In this document: piece by piece, positions 1 through 10,200 of the stretch
Numbering within the stretch: position 1 is the first letter of the stretch
Layout of the letters: each line of letters starts with the position of its first letter
Made by a program: the position numbers and the translations under genes
Source of the DNA: Lewinellaceae bacterium
GTDB taxonomy: Bacteria > Bacteroidota > Bacteroidia > Chitinophagales > Saprospiraceae
Assembly: GCA_016712415.1 (NCBI GenBank)
Contig: JADJRC010000014.1
Coordinates: forward strand, 223,609 to 287,608
Length of the DNA stretch: 64,000 nucleotides
Reading direction: 5' to 3'
The notes under the pieces: generated by a model
What the model saw: the letters and a program-made list of their open reading frames with translations, nothing else
Databases searched by the model: none
Told to the model about the DNA's origin: nothing

Positions 1-1364
1 TGGTCGGCGACAAAGACCCGGTAGCCCATAACGTCGGCGTCAGGGCTGGGCGACCACCGGATCTCCAGCACGCCCTGTCCGCCGGCGGCGCTGCCGCTGA
101 CGGCTGCGGGCGGCGCAGGCGGGATGCTGTCCTGCGGCTGTGCCAGGCGGGGCAGCGATGCTACGCGGTTATCGTTGGCATCGAGCAGTTCTACCTGGTA
201 GTAGTTGGTCGGGAGCGGAGCGCCGTCCGTCCAGGTGCGGACGGCGCGGTTGATCAATCCTGCGTTCAATTGTATATACGGGCCTCCATGTGTCGCCGCG
301 CGCAGGAGGTTGAACCCCTGTATGGCGGTTTCGAGCGAATCGGGGAATGTCCATTTGACCTCCATGCCGCCGGGCAGTTCCGTCACGGTACTGATCAAGG
401 CGGAGGTCTTGAGCGGTGCGGGTATCCCCCTCAGACTGACGACGGGTGAAAACGGCCCGTCGAAGCCGAAGGGGGAATGCCCCGCGATCCTGAAGCGAAA
501 GGTGTCGGTATTGTTGTCGAGCCGGGCGTAGTACAACATCTGCTTTTCGGGCTGGCCGTCGGGCCGGTCGGTGGGCAGCAGCGGCTCGGCGTTGATGCGC
601 TCGAAAGGGCCGTTGTTGACGGCGCGCCAGACGTGGTAGCAAGCGTAGTGCTCAGCGCCGGCCTGCTGGTTCCAGCGCAGCATGGCTACACTGTCGCCGG
701 CTTCGCCGTCAAATTCAAAAGGCGCCGGCGGGGCGTACGGATCTGCCGCTGCGATGCCAACCCGGCCTGCCTTGACCTGGTTGGCGCCCGTTTTTCCACC
801 GGGACGGATGATATAGGCGTATTGGTAGCCGGGCATGACCGCCGTATCCCGGTAATACAGGTGTTGCATTTGGGCGGCAGGGGTGGATATATCTGCCACG
901 AAAAGACTCATGCCGAAGCGGTTCTCTTTTTCGCTGTTGATGTTGTGCGCTGTGATGATACCCTCGTTGTCGGGCGTGGCCACAGTAAAATCCTCCCCGT
1001 AGTATGCCCCTGCCGCCACGCCGACGATAGAATCGACCAGCATGGCGGCTTCCCATTCGCTTTGGGTTTTGGCGGGCAGGTGGATGTTGAGCAGCGAGGT
1101 AGCCTGGTCCTCGGTAGAAATCGGGCCGCCCGGGCCCTCGAGTGTCACCCGCACCAGGACGTAGCCGCTGTCGCGACACCATTCCCAGGTTTTGAAATTG
1201 GCAGGCGACCACCGCAGGGTAATCGAGCCATCGGAACGGTAAACAGCATTTGCCATTACACTAAGTGTATTAGGTCCGATGGTCTGACCAAGACAAAGGG
1301 TGCCGGCAAGCATGAATACCAGCAGCAGGGAACTTCGGGCGCTGATACTGACAATGTGGTTCAT
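1..1364 (-). CDS. Secreted fibronectin type III repeat protein, C-terminus beyond window
   Basis: An open frame runs from an ATG at 1364 to the left edge without a stop, at least 454 codons. The start gives a signal peptide (basic MNHIVSISARSS, then a hydrophobic LLLVFMLAGTLCLG core). Around residues 170-270 and 290-400 are sequences with the fibronectin III pattern, such as VAMLRWNQQAGAEHYACY and, near the edge, IRWSPSPDADVMGYRVFVAD. Proteins of this layout in Bacteroidota are usually surface or secreted proteins; the expected T9SS tail would lie outside the window. The gene starts 71 bases downstream of the ELWxxDGT protein on the same strand, so the two may be co-transcribed. No catalytic domain is visible. 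Other short frames in this interval are read in the wrong phase. Confidence 0.8.
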   Translation of the reverse strand, partial: MNHIVSISARSSLLLVFMLAGTLCLGQTIGPNTLSVMANAVYRSDGSITLRWSPANFKTWEWCRDSGYVLVRVTLEGPGGPISTEDQATSLLNIHLPAKTQSEWEAAMLVDSIVGVAAGAYYGEDFTVATPDNEGIITAHNINSEKENRFGMSLFVADISTPAAQMQHLYYRDTAVMPGYQYAYIIRPGGKTGANQVKAGRVGIAAADPYAPPAPFEFDGEAGDSVAMLRWNQQAGAEHYACYHVWRAVNNGPFERINAEPLLPTDRPDGQPEKQMLYYARLDNNTDTFRFRIAGHSPFGFDGPFSPVVSLRGIPAPLKTSALISTVTELPGGMEVKWTFPDSLETAIQGFNLLRAATHGGPYIQLNAGLINRAVRTWTDGAPLPTNYYQVELLDANDNRVASLPRLAQPQDSIPPAPPAAVSGSAAGGQGVLEIRWSPSPDADVMGYRVFVAD

Positions 1365-1435
1365 AGGCTCATATTTAAAAGGTAAAAAAGGGGCGCATTG
1401 GGGAGGTAGGTAGGTTTGGTTATACTCTGACGGCG

Positions 1436-3049
1436 CTACAGTATCATTACCTTGATACATTGTATATAGGTTCCGGCAATGATCTGTGCTACGTACATTC
1501 CTGCCGGCAAGGCAGTTACTGGAATGGTATGCACCCCTTTTATCATTTCTGTTGATTCGTAAACTATTGATCCGGCCGCGTTAAGCAGAGTAATCCGGTC
1601 TGCCTCCCGATTTGGCTGCGTTATGGATATTTGCAAAAAGTCATGGGCGGGATTTGGCAAGACTTTGCATAAAGCCGTGCTCCATACCAGAGCATTTGTT
1701 CCCGTAGTAGTGTTTAATTTCCAGAGTTCACGACCGTGGATACCGTCGTCGGCAATGAAAAACAATTCACCATCAAGGAAAGTAAACGCCTGTGGATAGG
1801 AACCCTCCATTCCCGGCCGGATATCTGCCAAACGTATTGTGCCCGGACCGGAACCGTCGCTTTTCCAAAGTTCCCAATCGCTGTTGCCGGTATAGGCGCG
1901 GAAGTAAAGGGCACTATCGCCGCCCAGGGTTAGTTCTTCCGGGGCCGAACTCAGGCTCCCGGCATTGATGTTTTTCAGCATGACCGTTCCAACGGGCGTA
2001 CCGTCGCTGCGCCAAAGTTCAAAGCCGTTGATGCCGTCGTTTGCGGGGAAGTACAGGTACATATCGTCACTGATGAATGAAGCAGGGTCATTGGAAGCCA
2101 TAAAGACCGTGATATTCTTGAATTGTGCAGTACCTGCAAGTGTGCCATCCGTTCGCCAGAGCGTACTGTTGGCTGAGAAATATACCTTGTCTTTGAACAG
2201 GTGAAATTTCCAGGGGTCTGAGCCATAAAGCGGGTCAGGGTCGATTTCTTTGAGTTTAAACGTGCCGGCTTCTGTGCCATCACTTACCCAGGGTTCTTTG
2301 TTGGAAACTTCGTCGGCAGCAGAGAAGTAGAGTTTGCCATTCAGGGCTGTCATTTGGGTGATATAGGAGTTGCTTGAGGACGGCGAGATTTCCTTCACCC
2401 GGGAAGTGCCGCCGGGTGAACCATCGGTAACCCATAGTTCCATATCCGGACCTGTGAAATAGAGTTTACCGCCGAGTTCTGTGAGTTGGCCGGGGCTCAG
2501 GGAGAAAGAAAGGCCCGGGTCCGTTTCAATGGTACCGCTTTCGGTGCCGTCTGTTTGCCAAAGTGCTGGATTGCCATTGGATTTAGTGGCCGCAAAGAAC
2601 AGGTGTCCGCCTGCTATTGCCATATTGCGGGGGTTACTGTTGCCCGACCCCGGCCGCAAGTCTTTCAGCAAATGGGTCCCGGCCCCGGTGCCGTCAGATA
2701 CCCATAGCTCCTTGCCATCCGCGCCGTTGTTTGCAGCAAAATACAGCAGGCCGTTGAAATCAATGAAGCCGGAAATACTGCTCCCGGAAGTGCCGGGGTT
2801 GATGTCCTTTAATAATAAGGTGCCTGATGGGGTGCCATCAGAAATCCAAAGCTCAGAACCGTGCGATCCATCATCTGCGGCAAATATCAATTTGCCGGCG
2901 AATGGGATAATTTCAACAGGTTTACTGGAAAAAGCCCCTTCCGGAAAGGCGTGCGTGGTGGGGTTGAGGTCATGGATGATAACCGGCTGCTGGGCAGACA
3001 CAGCAGTCGTGATTATCATCAGTTGGAGGGTAAAACAACTGATACGCAT
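1436..3049 (-). CDS. ELWxxDGT repeat protein with T9SS type A sorting domain
   Basis: 537 residues. The N-terminus (MRISCFTLQLMIITTAVSAQ) is a signal peptide. The body is a series of about nine repeats with the motif ELWxSDGTxxGTxxLKDI, for instance ELWISDGTPSGTLLLKDINP near residue 65, the signature of the ELWxxDGT family found in secreted Bacteroidota proteins and probably forming a beta-propeller-like fold. The last ~80 residues (from LPNPAHDFLQISI to the end) have the PNP motif and the beta-sandwich pattern of a T9SS type A sorting domain, so the product should be exported across the outer membrane. Its molecular role is unknown. It is GC-typical, whereas the DNA just upstream (3050 onward) turns sharply AT-rich. 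Confidence 0.9.
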   Translation of the reverse strand: MRISCFTLQLMIITTAVSAQQPVIIHDLNPTTHAFPEGAFSSKPVEIIPFAGKLIFAADDGSHGSELWISDGTPSGTLLLKDINPGTSGSSISGFIDFNGLLYFAANNGADGKELWVSDGTGAGTHLLKDLRPGSGNSNPRNMAIAGGHLFFAATKSNGNPALWQTDGTESGTIETDPGLSFSLSPGQLTELGGKLYFTGPDMELWVTDGSPGGTSRVKEISPSSSNSYITQMTALNGKLYFSAADEVSNKEPWVSDGTEAGTFKLKEIDPDPLYGSDPWKFHLFKDKVYFSANSTLWRTDGTLAGTAQFKNITVFMASNDPASFISDDMYLYFPANDGINGFELWRSDGTPVGTVMLKNINAGSLSSAPEELTLGGDSALYFRAYTGNSDWELWKSDGSGPGTIRLADIRPGMEGSYPQAFTFLDGELFFIADDGIHGRELWKLNTTTGTNALVWSTALCKVLPNPAHDFLQISITQPNREADRITLLNAAGSIVYESTEMIKGVHTIPVTALPAGMYVAQIIAGTYIQCIKVMIL

Positions 3050-3095
3050 GTGATGAAGCTAGGTTTGATGATGTCCAAAAACGGCAGACAAAAAA

Positions 3096-4009
3096 TTATT
3101 TTTCAGGTTTTTCTTGATCTCTGTCCGGCCTGTCAGGCCAGAGTTCGTACATTTCAGTATACACTTTTGACAGTTCGTTTAATTTCAATTCCGGGTATTG
3201 CTGGTCGTAGTCTTTTGCGATGTTTTGGATGAATTTTGGGTGTAGGAGGTTATGGGGTAAAATATGTTCATCCAAATATTTTTTATAATTAGAAGAACAG
3301 AAACGGTTCTTAAAAATGGCATTTCATCATCCTTAACAAATCATCATTTTTTAATACTTATACATAAATTGATTATAGACAAAATTTCATCATAACATTT
3401 TACTAGTAAGGCATAATATATCGGACTAATCTCGGATTCAGGCCCCTTCGTTTTAATTAGAAAATTTCTACGTTTTTCTTGTTTTTGATTACTATCAAGA
3501 GACGCCCAAGATTCTTTAATAATTTCATTTGTAATAAATCTGAATTCATAAAAATTTTTTTGTACTAAAGGCAGAGCCTCATTTAGTTTACATAAGCCTC
3601 AATTTATCAAAAGTAGATAAAATATTTATTTTATGCTACATTTTCAGAAAACTCACCAGTTGTATCCATGACTTAAGAAGGTGTTATTCATTAAAAATCA
3701 TGAACTATTTCAAAAGACTTAGTACAGCAAAGTCATAGGTTATATTGTCCAGAGTCTAATAAATCAAATTGGTTTAGCCGAAAACGTGAACCACGATTCA
3801 ATTTCACATTGATTTTCAATACAATGAAGTTCTGTAATTTCTTAAATTCAAAGAGTTCCAGTATGAGATTTAAGGCATGTTAGAAAGATTCAAGATTGCT
3901 TATACCTGCAATATCAAAATTTTATAATTCTAATATCTTTATTTAAAAATTCCCAAAATTAGCCTGCAATAAAAATGTAAAACAAAAACTAATCATTTAT
4001 TTCCTCCAT
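3096..4009 (-). pseudogene. Decayed gene in immunity-gene position next to the ART toxin-like gene
   Basis: No single open frame spans this AT-rich interval, but coding-like pieces line up in order on the minus strand. ATGGAGGAAATAAATG at 4009 is a plausible start, only ~15 bases after the end of the ART-like remnant. Pieces then follow: FWEFLNKDIRIIKF, then HALNLILELFEFKKLQNF, then RGSRFRLNQFDLLDSGQYNL, then EIIKESWASLDSNQKQEKRR, then YYALLVKCYDEILSIIN, then KKYLDEHILPHNLLHPKF, and finally ELSKVYTEMYELWPDRPDR before a TAA at 3096. Joining them needs several single-base corrections in A or T runs and also crosses in-frame stops, so this looks like real decay rather than only sequencing error. 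I do not recognise the family. Its position directly behind a toxin-like domain is what an immunity gene would have; that role is inferred. Confidence 0.45.
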
Positions 4010-4023
4010 TATAATTATTTCTC

Positions 4024-4345
4024 TTATAAGGGAGGCCCAATATGATCCACAATATCCTTTACTATAAATTTTTTATTAGTTTTTATAAAGCACTTCTTCT
4101 TCACCCTGGCTGCTGTTATTAACTCAACATATTTTCCAGATTTTCAGGGTATGATTGTAATCATGACATTTCCTTTGTTTCTTTTCTAAACTGATCCGCT
4201 TTGTCTTTGAAATACTTGTAGATAAAAATTTTTTATACTCAACTACTTGATCTTTTACCCAATCCCTAGATATTTCTGATTCTTTTTTACCAAGCCCACG
4301 ATAAACCACACCCATAGTAATCCGGCAATTTTGACAATGCAACAT
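4024..4345 (-). pseudogene. Frame-broken C-terminal part of an ADP-ribosyltransferase-like domain
   Basis: The reading frame of the 7082-4287 gene stops just after ALSKLPDYYG, but the ART pattern continues in another phase. VVYRGLGKKESEISRDW holds the catalytic Arg motif (YRG), and EYKKFLSTSISKT holds the Ser-Thr-Ser motif. In further shifted phases come KADQFRKETKEMS, SGKYVELITAA, QGEEEVLYKN (the Glu-x-Glu motif) and NKKFIVKDIVDHIGPPL followed by a stop at 4024. All three R-S-E class signatures are therefore still recognisable, but at least four or five indels or stops separate them. The first break is near 4310-4316. As sequenced, the protein would lack the whole catalytic centre. Confidence 0.6.
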
Positions 4346-7082
4346 TTAAACCACTCTTAAACTCAATGAACTCACTCGTAAGAATAAATCCTTCTACCCC
4401 TTCTAATGCTAAGTTAAGATTTGAATAATAATCCGTTGTATAAAACCTTATCAACGCATGTTCAACCAAACTACATCCATATCCAGAAAATGCCAGGGGC
4501 GTTGGATTCACGTCTTTAAGAAAATCATCTATCGTTTGCAGGAACCCAAAATTAATCCTCAAATGTACTAAATTTCCTTTAAATGCCTCATCCCATGCCT
4601 TCATATATTTTTTGCCATCGGCAAATTCATTTATGAAGTTATTCGGGGGCTGAGAATTCGCGTCTTCAATGAATGCTTTGACCTTAGCCGGGTCGGTAAT
4701 AATACCTTGCGGAGCAAACACCTCCTCGAATGCCTCATAGAAGGCTTCGCAGGTGTATGCAGGCATGCGCTTTACGAAAACCTCGAATTGCTGCATAGAA
4801 ACACCCGGTACCTGGCCATCTGCAATTGCATGCCAAATTCTACTTACAGAAACCCAGTTGGTCATCTTTGCCTGGGCATGATCAGGCAAGGTTCCAAGAA
4901 ATACATCATGCTCTCTATGTTTCCCTTCCCCTATAGTTCTCTTCCATGTATTGTAAGCATCTCCAAAATCATCGTTGAACATTTTCATCTTGTTCTTTAC
5001 CGTCGCCCCAACATTTGCAAGATTCCCGGATGCGTTCAACAACCCCTGACCAGAAAAAATATCAAAGAATGCATTCGTTAATAGCCTAACAAAGCAATGG
5101 ATTTTTTCCTCCTGACATTCAGCACTCTGGATACAGTCGACGGTTTGAGTGTATTGGCCAATGATCAGATTAAGCGGATTGACCAACCCTTTCAGCATTG
5201 CCTTTTTGGTATTACCATCAGCAGGAATAAATTCTGTAGCGATATTTAATAATCCAATAAGTGTCCAGGTCAAACCATTTACACGATCCAAACACCCGTC
5301 AATTACCCCTACAGCTGCTCCAGGCATGTCAAATAAACAAGGGTCGGTGGGTTGTGGATGCCATGCTCTTTTGGGAAACTCTTGCTTTGCGACCATCTCG
5401 CATAGTACCATAAAACATTCTTCCAATATTTGAGGTATAAGACTAAGGTCAAATTCTGCAGGATTACGTAACCCTATCCTCCACGGGTCTTCGTCCCCAC
5501 AAGTAGAACCGAATCCTCCGGGTATTAAGTTTTGATTTGGCGGATATTCGCTTTCATCCAATGTTGCATTCTCGTAAGCCTTTAATTTAGACACCTCTTC
5601 GAGGGTTCTTTTTAAAATATCTTCCATTGCCGTCTTGATGGCAGCAATAGAATCCGGGTTTGTTATACCATAACCTGGATTAAGCTGGCTCATTACATCA
5701 TCTGACAATTTCACATCATAAAAGAGTCTGTCGGAGCATTGATCATAATACATCCATACAGCAGCGCCGGCGCCGATTGGCTCCGTTAATTCATAATCAC
5801 TTCTTGAATCAGAAAACTGATCATTATTTGTACCGCATCCGGAAGCAAGAATAAACTGCATATCCAATCCGTGGCTTGCTGCAGAAAGAGCGGCTTCCGT
5901 ACATGCGTTTATTACATCATTATCGGCATTTTCAAAATTATTATACCAGGTCACGTGTCCATTGTTTCCGGGAATTGGTAACTCCGGACCATAGAATTCG
6001 TATTCCGGGAAGTTAACCCTAAGATAATTATTCCCATTCCCCCCGCTGCTCTGTCCATAGTCACACCCAGATACAGCGCCGGGAACAGGCTCCTGATCAG
6101 CAGTCAATACGTAGTCCATTAGATACCCAATACCCGTTTTTACATTATTGAGGGAAGTCTCTATTCCACCAGCCAATAAACGGTTAACCAATAAGTCTTC
6201 ATCATCTGCTGAAAGGGTACGGGACGTAGGAAAGCAATTATCTGGAGAAGGGGTGGTCCCTGCGCCAAAATCGACCAATACCTGCGAGTATAAATTACCG
6301 CCTCCAGATTTTTCTTTAGGCTGTGCTATAATTAAAATATAGTCATTGCCGATTGTACTAATAACCTGGTCTTTCAAAGATTCTGCATCCAAGTCTCGTG
6401 TATGAAGATACTGGGCATAAAACAACAAATTGGTGCAAAAAGTAGACTTTGCTTGTCTCAATGCGCCTTGAATCTCTTGCATATCCAAAGATTGCCCTCC
6501 CAGATAAAGATTTGGCATTGCAATTTGATCATCCAAGTCTGCAACCATATTTTCCTGACAATCTTCCAAGGACTGGACGGGATCTCCTCCTCCATAAATC
6601 CTATTTAAAACCTGATGTATAAGGCAGTAATATTTAACATTGTGCGGTTGCCAAGGGTCCTGAAATTGCAGCCCCTGCCAAATACCATTGGATGAATTAC
6701 CGGAGGAGTTTGCAGTATATCCTGATGTGTTGTATGAAAGCGCATCACCTGGCAGTATTTGAATTACTTTAGAATGGGGGTCATTGACCTTACACCAGAT
6801 ATCGCTCCCATTAAACTCCGGCCCCTTCCAATACCCTTGACCATCAATAATGACATATTCTAGTCTGGGACATTCCTGCGATAGGATCAGGACATTTACC
6901 TTTTCGCCCTTGTCTGTAAGCAACCGGTTTAAATGCTCCTGGATATTTGACACCATAGCAGCAGTAGGAAACCCGCTGGAAGCATTATTGGCATCAATAT
7001 AAATTGTTGCTTCATGCACATTTATCTGTGCTGATGCAAAAAAAGATACATTTATCAAGAGCAGTATGCAAAGGTATTTCAT
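4287..7082 (-). CDS. Secreted protein with N-terminal half of an ART (ADP-ribosyltransferase) toxin-like domain
   Basis: 931 residues as sequenced. The start gives a clear signal peptide (MKYLCILLLINVSFFASAQ). The first 800 residues match no domain I can name. The last ~80 residues read like the start of a VIP2/ExoS-type ART domain: ALIRFYTTDYYSNLNLALEG corresponds to the usual aromatic-rich helix before the catalytic Arg, and GLNVALSKLPDYYG to the strand leading into YRG. The frame ends prematurely at 4287; the continuation is found in other phases down to 4024. The gene follows the 2321-residue protein by ~210 bases on the same strand and is AT-rich like it, so the two may form one exported unit. 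ADP-ribosylation of a target protein would be the expected activity of an intact version. No T9SS tail is present. Confidence 0.75.
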   Translation of the reverse strand: MKYLCILLLINVSFFASAQINVHEATIYIDANNASSGFPTAAMVSNIQEHLNRLLTDKGEKVNVLILSQECPRLEYVIIDGQGYWKGPEFNGSDIWCKVNDPHSKVIQILPGDALSYNTSGYTANSSGNSSNGIWQGLQFQDPWQPHNVKYYCLIHQVLNRIYGGGDPVQSLEDCQENMVADLDDQIAMPNLYLGGQSLDMQEIQGALRQAKSTFCTNLLFYAQYLHTRDLDAESLKDQVISTIGNDYILIIAQPKEKSGGGNLYSQVLVDFGAGTTPSPDNCFPTSRTLSADDEDLLVNRLLAGGIETSLNNVKTGIGYLMDYVLTADQEPVPGAVSGCDYGQSSGGNGNNYLRVNFPEYEFYGPELPIPGNNGHVTWYNNFENADNDVINACTEAALSAASHGLDMQFILASGCGTNNDQFSDSRSDYELTEPIGAGAAVWMYYDQCSDRLFYDVKLSDDVMSQLNPGYGITNPDSIAAIKTAMEDILKRTLEEVSKLKAYENATLDESEYPPNQNLIPGGFGSTCGDEDPWRIGLRNPAEFDLSLIPQILEECFMVLCEMVAKQEFPKRAWHPQPTDPCLFDMPGAAVGVIDGCLDRVNGLTWTLIGLLNIATEFIPADGNTKKAMLKGLVNPLNLIIGQYTQTVDCIQSAECQEEKIHCFVRLLTNAFFDIFSGQGLLNASGNLANVGATVKNKMKMFNDDFGDAYNTWKRTIGEGKHREHDVFLGTLPDHAQAKMTNWVSVSRIWHAIADGQVPGVSMQQFEVFVKRMPAYTCEAFYEAFEEVFAPQGIITDPAKVKAFIEDANSQPPNNFINEFADGKKYMKAWDEAFKGNLVHLRINFGFLQTIDDFLKDVNPTPLAFSGYGCSLVEHALIRFYTTDYYSNLNLALEGVEGFILTSEFIEFKSGLNVALSKLPDYYGCGLSWAW

Positions 7083-7115
7083 GGTAGTGCTCGAAATTTA
7101 AATGGTTGTTCTAAA

Positions 7116-7184
7116 TGTACAATGGACTTCCAAGTCCGTTCTGATTATGCTGTTTTGACGGATTTGGAAATCCGTCGTACAAAT
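7116..7184. repeat. Palindromic intergenic repeat (GGACTTCCAAGTCC family)
   Basis: Two inverted cores, GGACTTCCAAGTCC and GGATTTGGAAATCC, are framed by TGTAC on the left and CGTAC on the right. A second member of the same family lies at 16043-16116 with the same order of elements (TGTACAACGGACTTCC ... GGACTTGGAAGTCCGGCGTAC). Two dispersed copies in 9 kb suggest a genome-wide palindromic element of REP or MITE type. It sits between the 2321-residue gene and the ART-like gene. Confidence 0.6.
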
Positions 7185-7293
7185 GCACAAAATCTAACGG
7201 CATGACGTATTTGAAAACCTTCAAATGACACCTTATAAAGGTCAATATGAACAGCTTTCTAATCGAACAAACTATATGTGCAGTTACTCATTC

Positions 7294-10200
7294 TTAAGGC
7301 TTTATTATCTCAATGACTTTGCTTGTTGTCAAACCATGTCCAGGAATGCTGTATTTCAGCATTACTTGAAATTTTGTACCGCTTGAAGGCGACGGCATAT
7401 CATTGTCAGCAATAAATTTTAAATATGGGTTTCCCTCAAATGCGCACTCGGAAGTGCAACAACCTTGTTGTGCAGAATTCGCACAGCATAATGTAAGGTT
7501 TGAGCATCCAGACCCGGAATTGCCATACCAATTAAGCCCGCTACATTTAAGCATTTTATAAGACAGCAGGTCCATTTTCATGTCTCCCCACATGGTATTA
7601 AATGCATTAAATGATGTGAAATCCAAATGTTGAATAATCGATCCTGAGTTTACCATAAACCGGCCGTCTACATCAACGCGCAAGATTGGCATACCCAATG
7701 GCTCATCAAATCCTATATCTGATTCAGAAAAATTATTCTGATCGAAGCTATTATATGAGTTCGTAAACTGACTCAAATAGCATTGTTCGCTTTCGCTGAC
7801 TGTCTCCTTTTGATAATTATAGATTAACTTCAAATATTGCTTATTGGAATTAAACCACGGAGTATTAGACATATTGAAGGTGGTATTGACTAAGGCCGTT
7901 CCATCATCCCCACCATAAATCTCATAAAAGTCCAATGGCTCAATCAACGTTGAAACAGCCCTTATCCACCCAGTTGAATAGTTTATAACTTGCAAATTTT
8001 GTTTTAATGCTTCGACTTTGTCTGCAAAGCAATTAAACTGGCTGATCCTAAATTGGCATTGATACAGTACTGGCGGAACAATTGGCTCAACATCCTCTTT
8101 AGTATTAATATCGACAGATAAACTCTTATTAATAAGTTGTAACCGATAAGCCCTATCGCTTTCCAGGTTAGCAGGAAGCACAAACTCAACCTTACGATCC
8201 GAACTGTTGTACACGAATGGGAAATCAATAAAACTATCGTCTTCAAATTTTGTAACACGCATAGTGCGTATATACCCAGAAGGCACATTTTGAAACAGTT
8301 CAGGCTGTCCAAATTTCAATTTAATGAAACCCTTGTTACCTGTATATTCTCCTTTATAAAAACTATATTGACCATCAATTGGATAAGCATGTTGAATATT
8401 ATCAACGGGAATTATTTTCGGGGCATCTCCTGTTTCAAAAGCGACCTCTTTCTCTTCGTATTTAAAAATGTTGCCATTTTTTAATACCCTGACTTTTATT
8501 TTAAATATAAGCCATTTATTAGAGGGCAATTCATTTACCGGTTTTACCTCAAGCGTTGTTTTCTCCTCCAGAAGATTTTCCTCATCGCTTAATACAAGGC
8601 CATCATTTACAATATGAGCAAACTCAATTTCTGCCCTCCATACGTTATTTCCATCATTTAGATTTTCATTCACCGGGACTGTAAATACGGCTTTGGGTAT
8701 AGTCAGTGTATGAACCCCCTGAATACTATCAATCGGGTTAAGTTCAGCAATTATTTCCTGGTCAGCCCAAGGGTCACTTCCTCCTTGCATAATACATTCT
8801 TCGCCAAGCTTAAATTCAAACCTGCAGTTCCCTTTAACTAACCCACCTAATATTCTATATCTACCTCCGACCGCACCTCTTGCAAAAAATGGATTGGGGA
8901 ACTTGGCTTGTAATGCAGCAGCGGCGGAAAGGCTCAGTATTTCAAAGCGCCTCGTTTTTCCCCAAAGACGAACCTTAATTCCCACTTCTCCTTTTACATA
9001 AGCCCACAATTGCCCCGACGCATACCATCCGTTAATACCAAGCGGTTGACCGTTATTATTAGCGCAAGTAGCGTTCCCATAATCCTGCACCATCAAATCG
9101 AAACCAAGTCCCAGGTCTAGCCGGGCATAAAAAATCAAGAAATCTATATCCCCGGTACTTGCATCAAATCTCATTCCGGTAGCAAATCCATTCCCGGTGC
9201 GCCTAAGTGCCTCATTAGCTACTATATTACCCAGACCGGAAAGGGTAGCAACATTTCCTGGCAAGCCCGGGAATGTTGGTATGTTTTTACCAATATCAAA
9301 GTAAAAGGCAACCTGAGCAATCGTTATATCCAATTTTGGAATTGAAAAATTCACAAATACCGGTTTCTTGGGAGTGCCGACATTTATAAACCAGTAACCA
9401 GGCATAAGCATAAGTTCAGCCTCACCCTCTCCTTCCAATATTCCAGCAACATTTACGCTTACTTTGAAATTTCCATGGAATTTTTTTGCTTCAAACTCAT
9501 ATGACATATACACGAAAGCACAAATCTCAGTAGGGACATCTGGAGTTCCTTCCTCTTCATACTCAGGCGGTGCAGTAAAATCCGGTTCATACATAAACAG
9601 CCCTGTTCCCTTAAAAAATATGTTATCTATGCCTCCATTAGAATAAAAGCTGATTCCAAATGTAGCATTGACATTAAATGCCTCTTCTTTTGCCAAAGCC
9701 ATGACAACCGTTGCATGTACGCTTGCCCCTTTTGATTCGTTCGGGGCATAAACCAAATTTGACATAGAGGTTCCCAGAGCAACAGAAGCCGGATCGATAT
9801 TTAATATGTTTGCAGGTAATCCGGTATCTAAATCACCGATAATTTCCATGTGATATGAGGCGCCACCTCCAAAACCGACAAGTTGTAAAACACCTACGCC
9901 TATACCAGGATTAAACCTTGCCAATGCGTCAATCCTGAAATACTTAAAGTCACCTGTATTGCCAAATAGCCCTGAGGCCGCAACCTCGACATCAATACCT
10001 TGGAAGTCTACAAAGACTTTGCCTGAAAAACCCCTGCCCAAAATAGGATGAGGCTGCTGTTGACCAAAAAACGAAAGATTACCATGCACGCGATCAACCC
10101 CCGGGAAGCTTGCATCAATACTGACATCATCAACTATAAATCCATCATATACCCATCTCTGCCTGCTATTTTGAGTTAACAACTTACCCGCCATCTGGAA

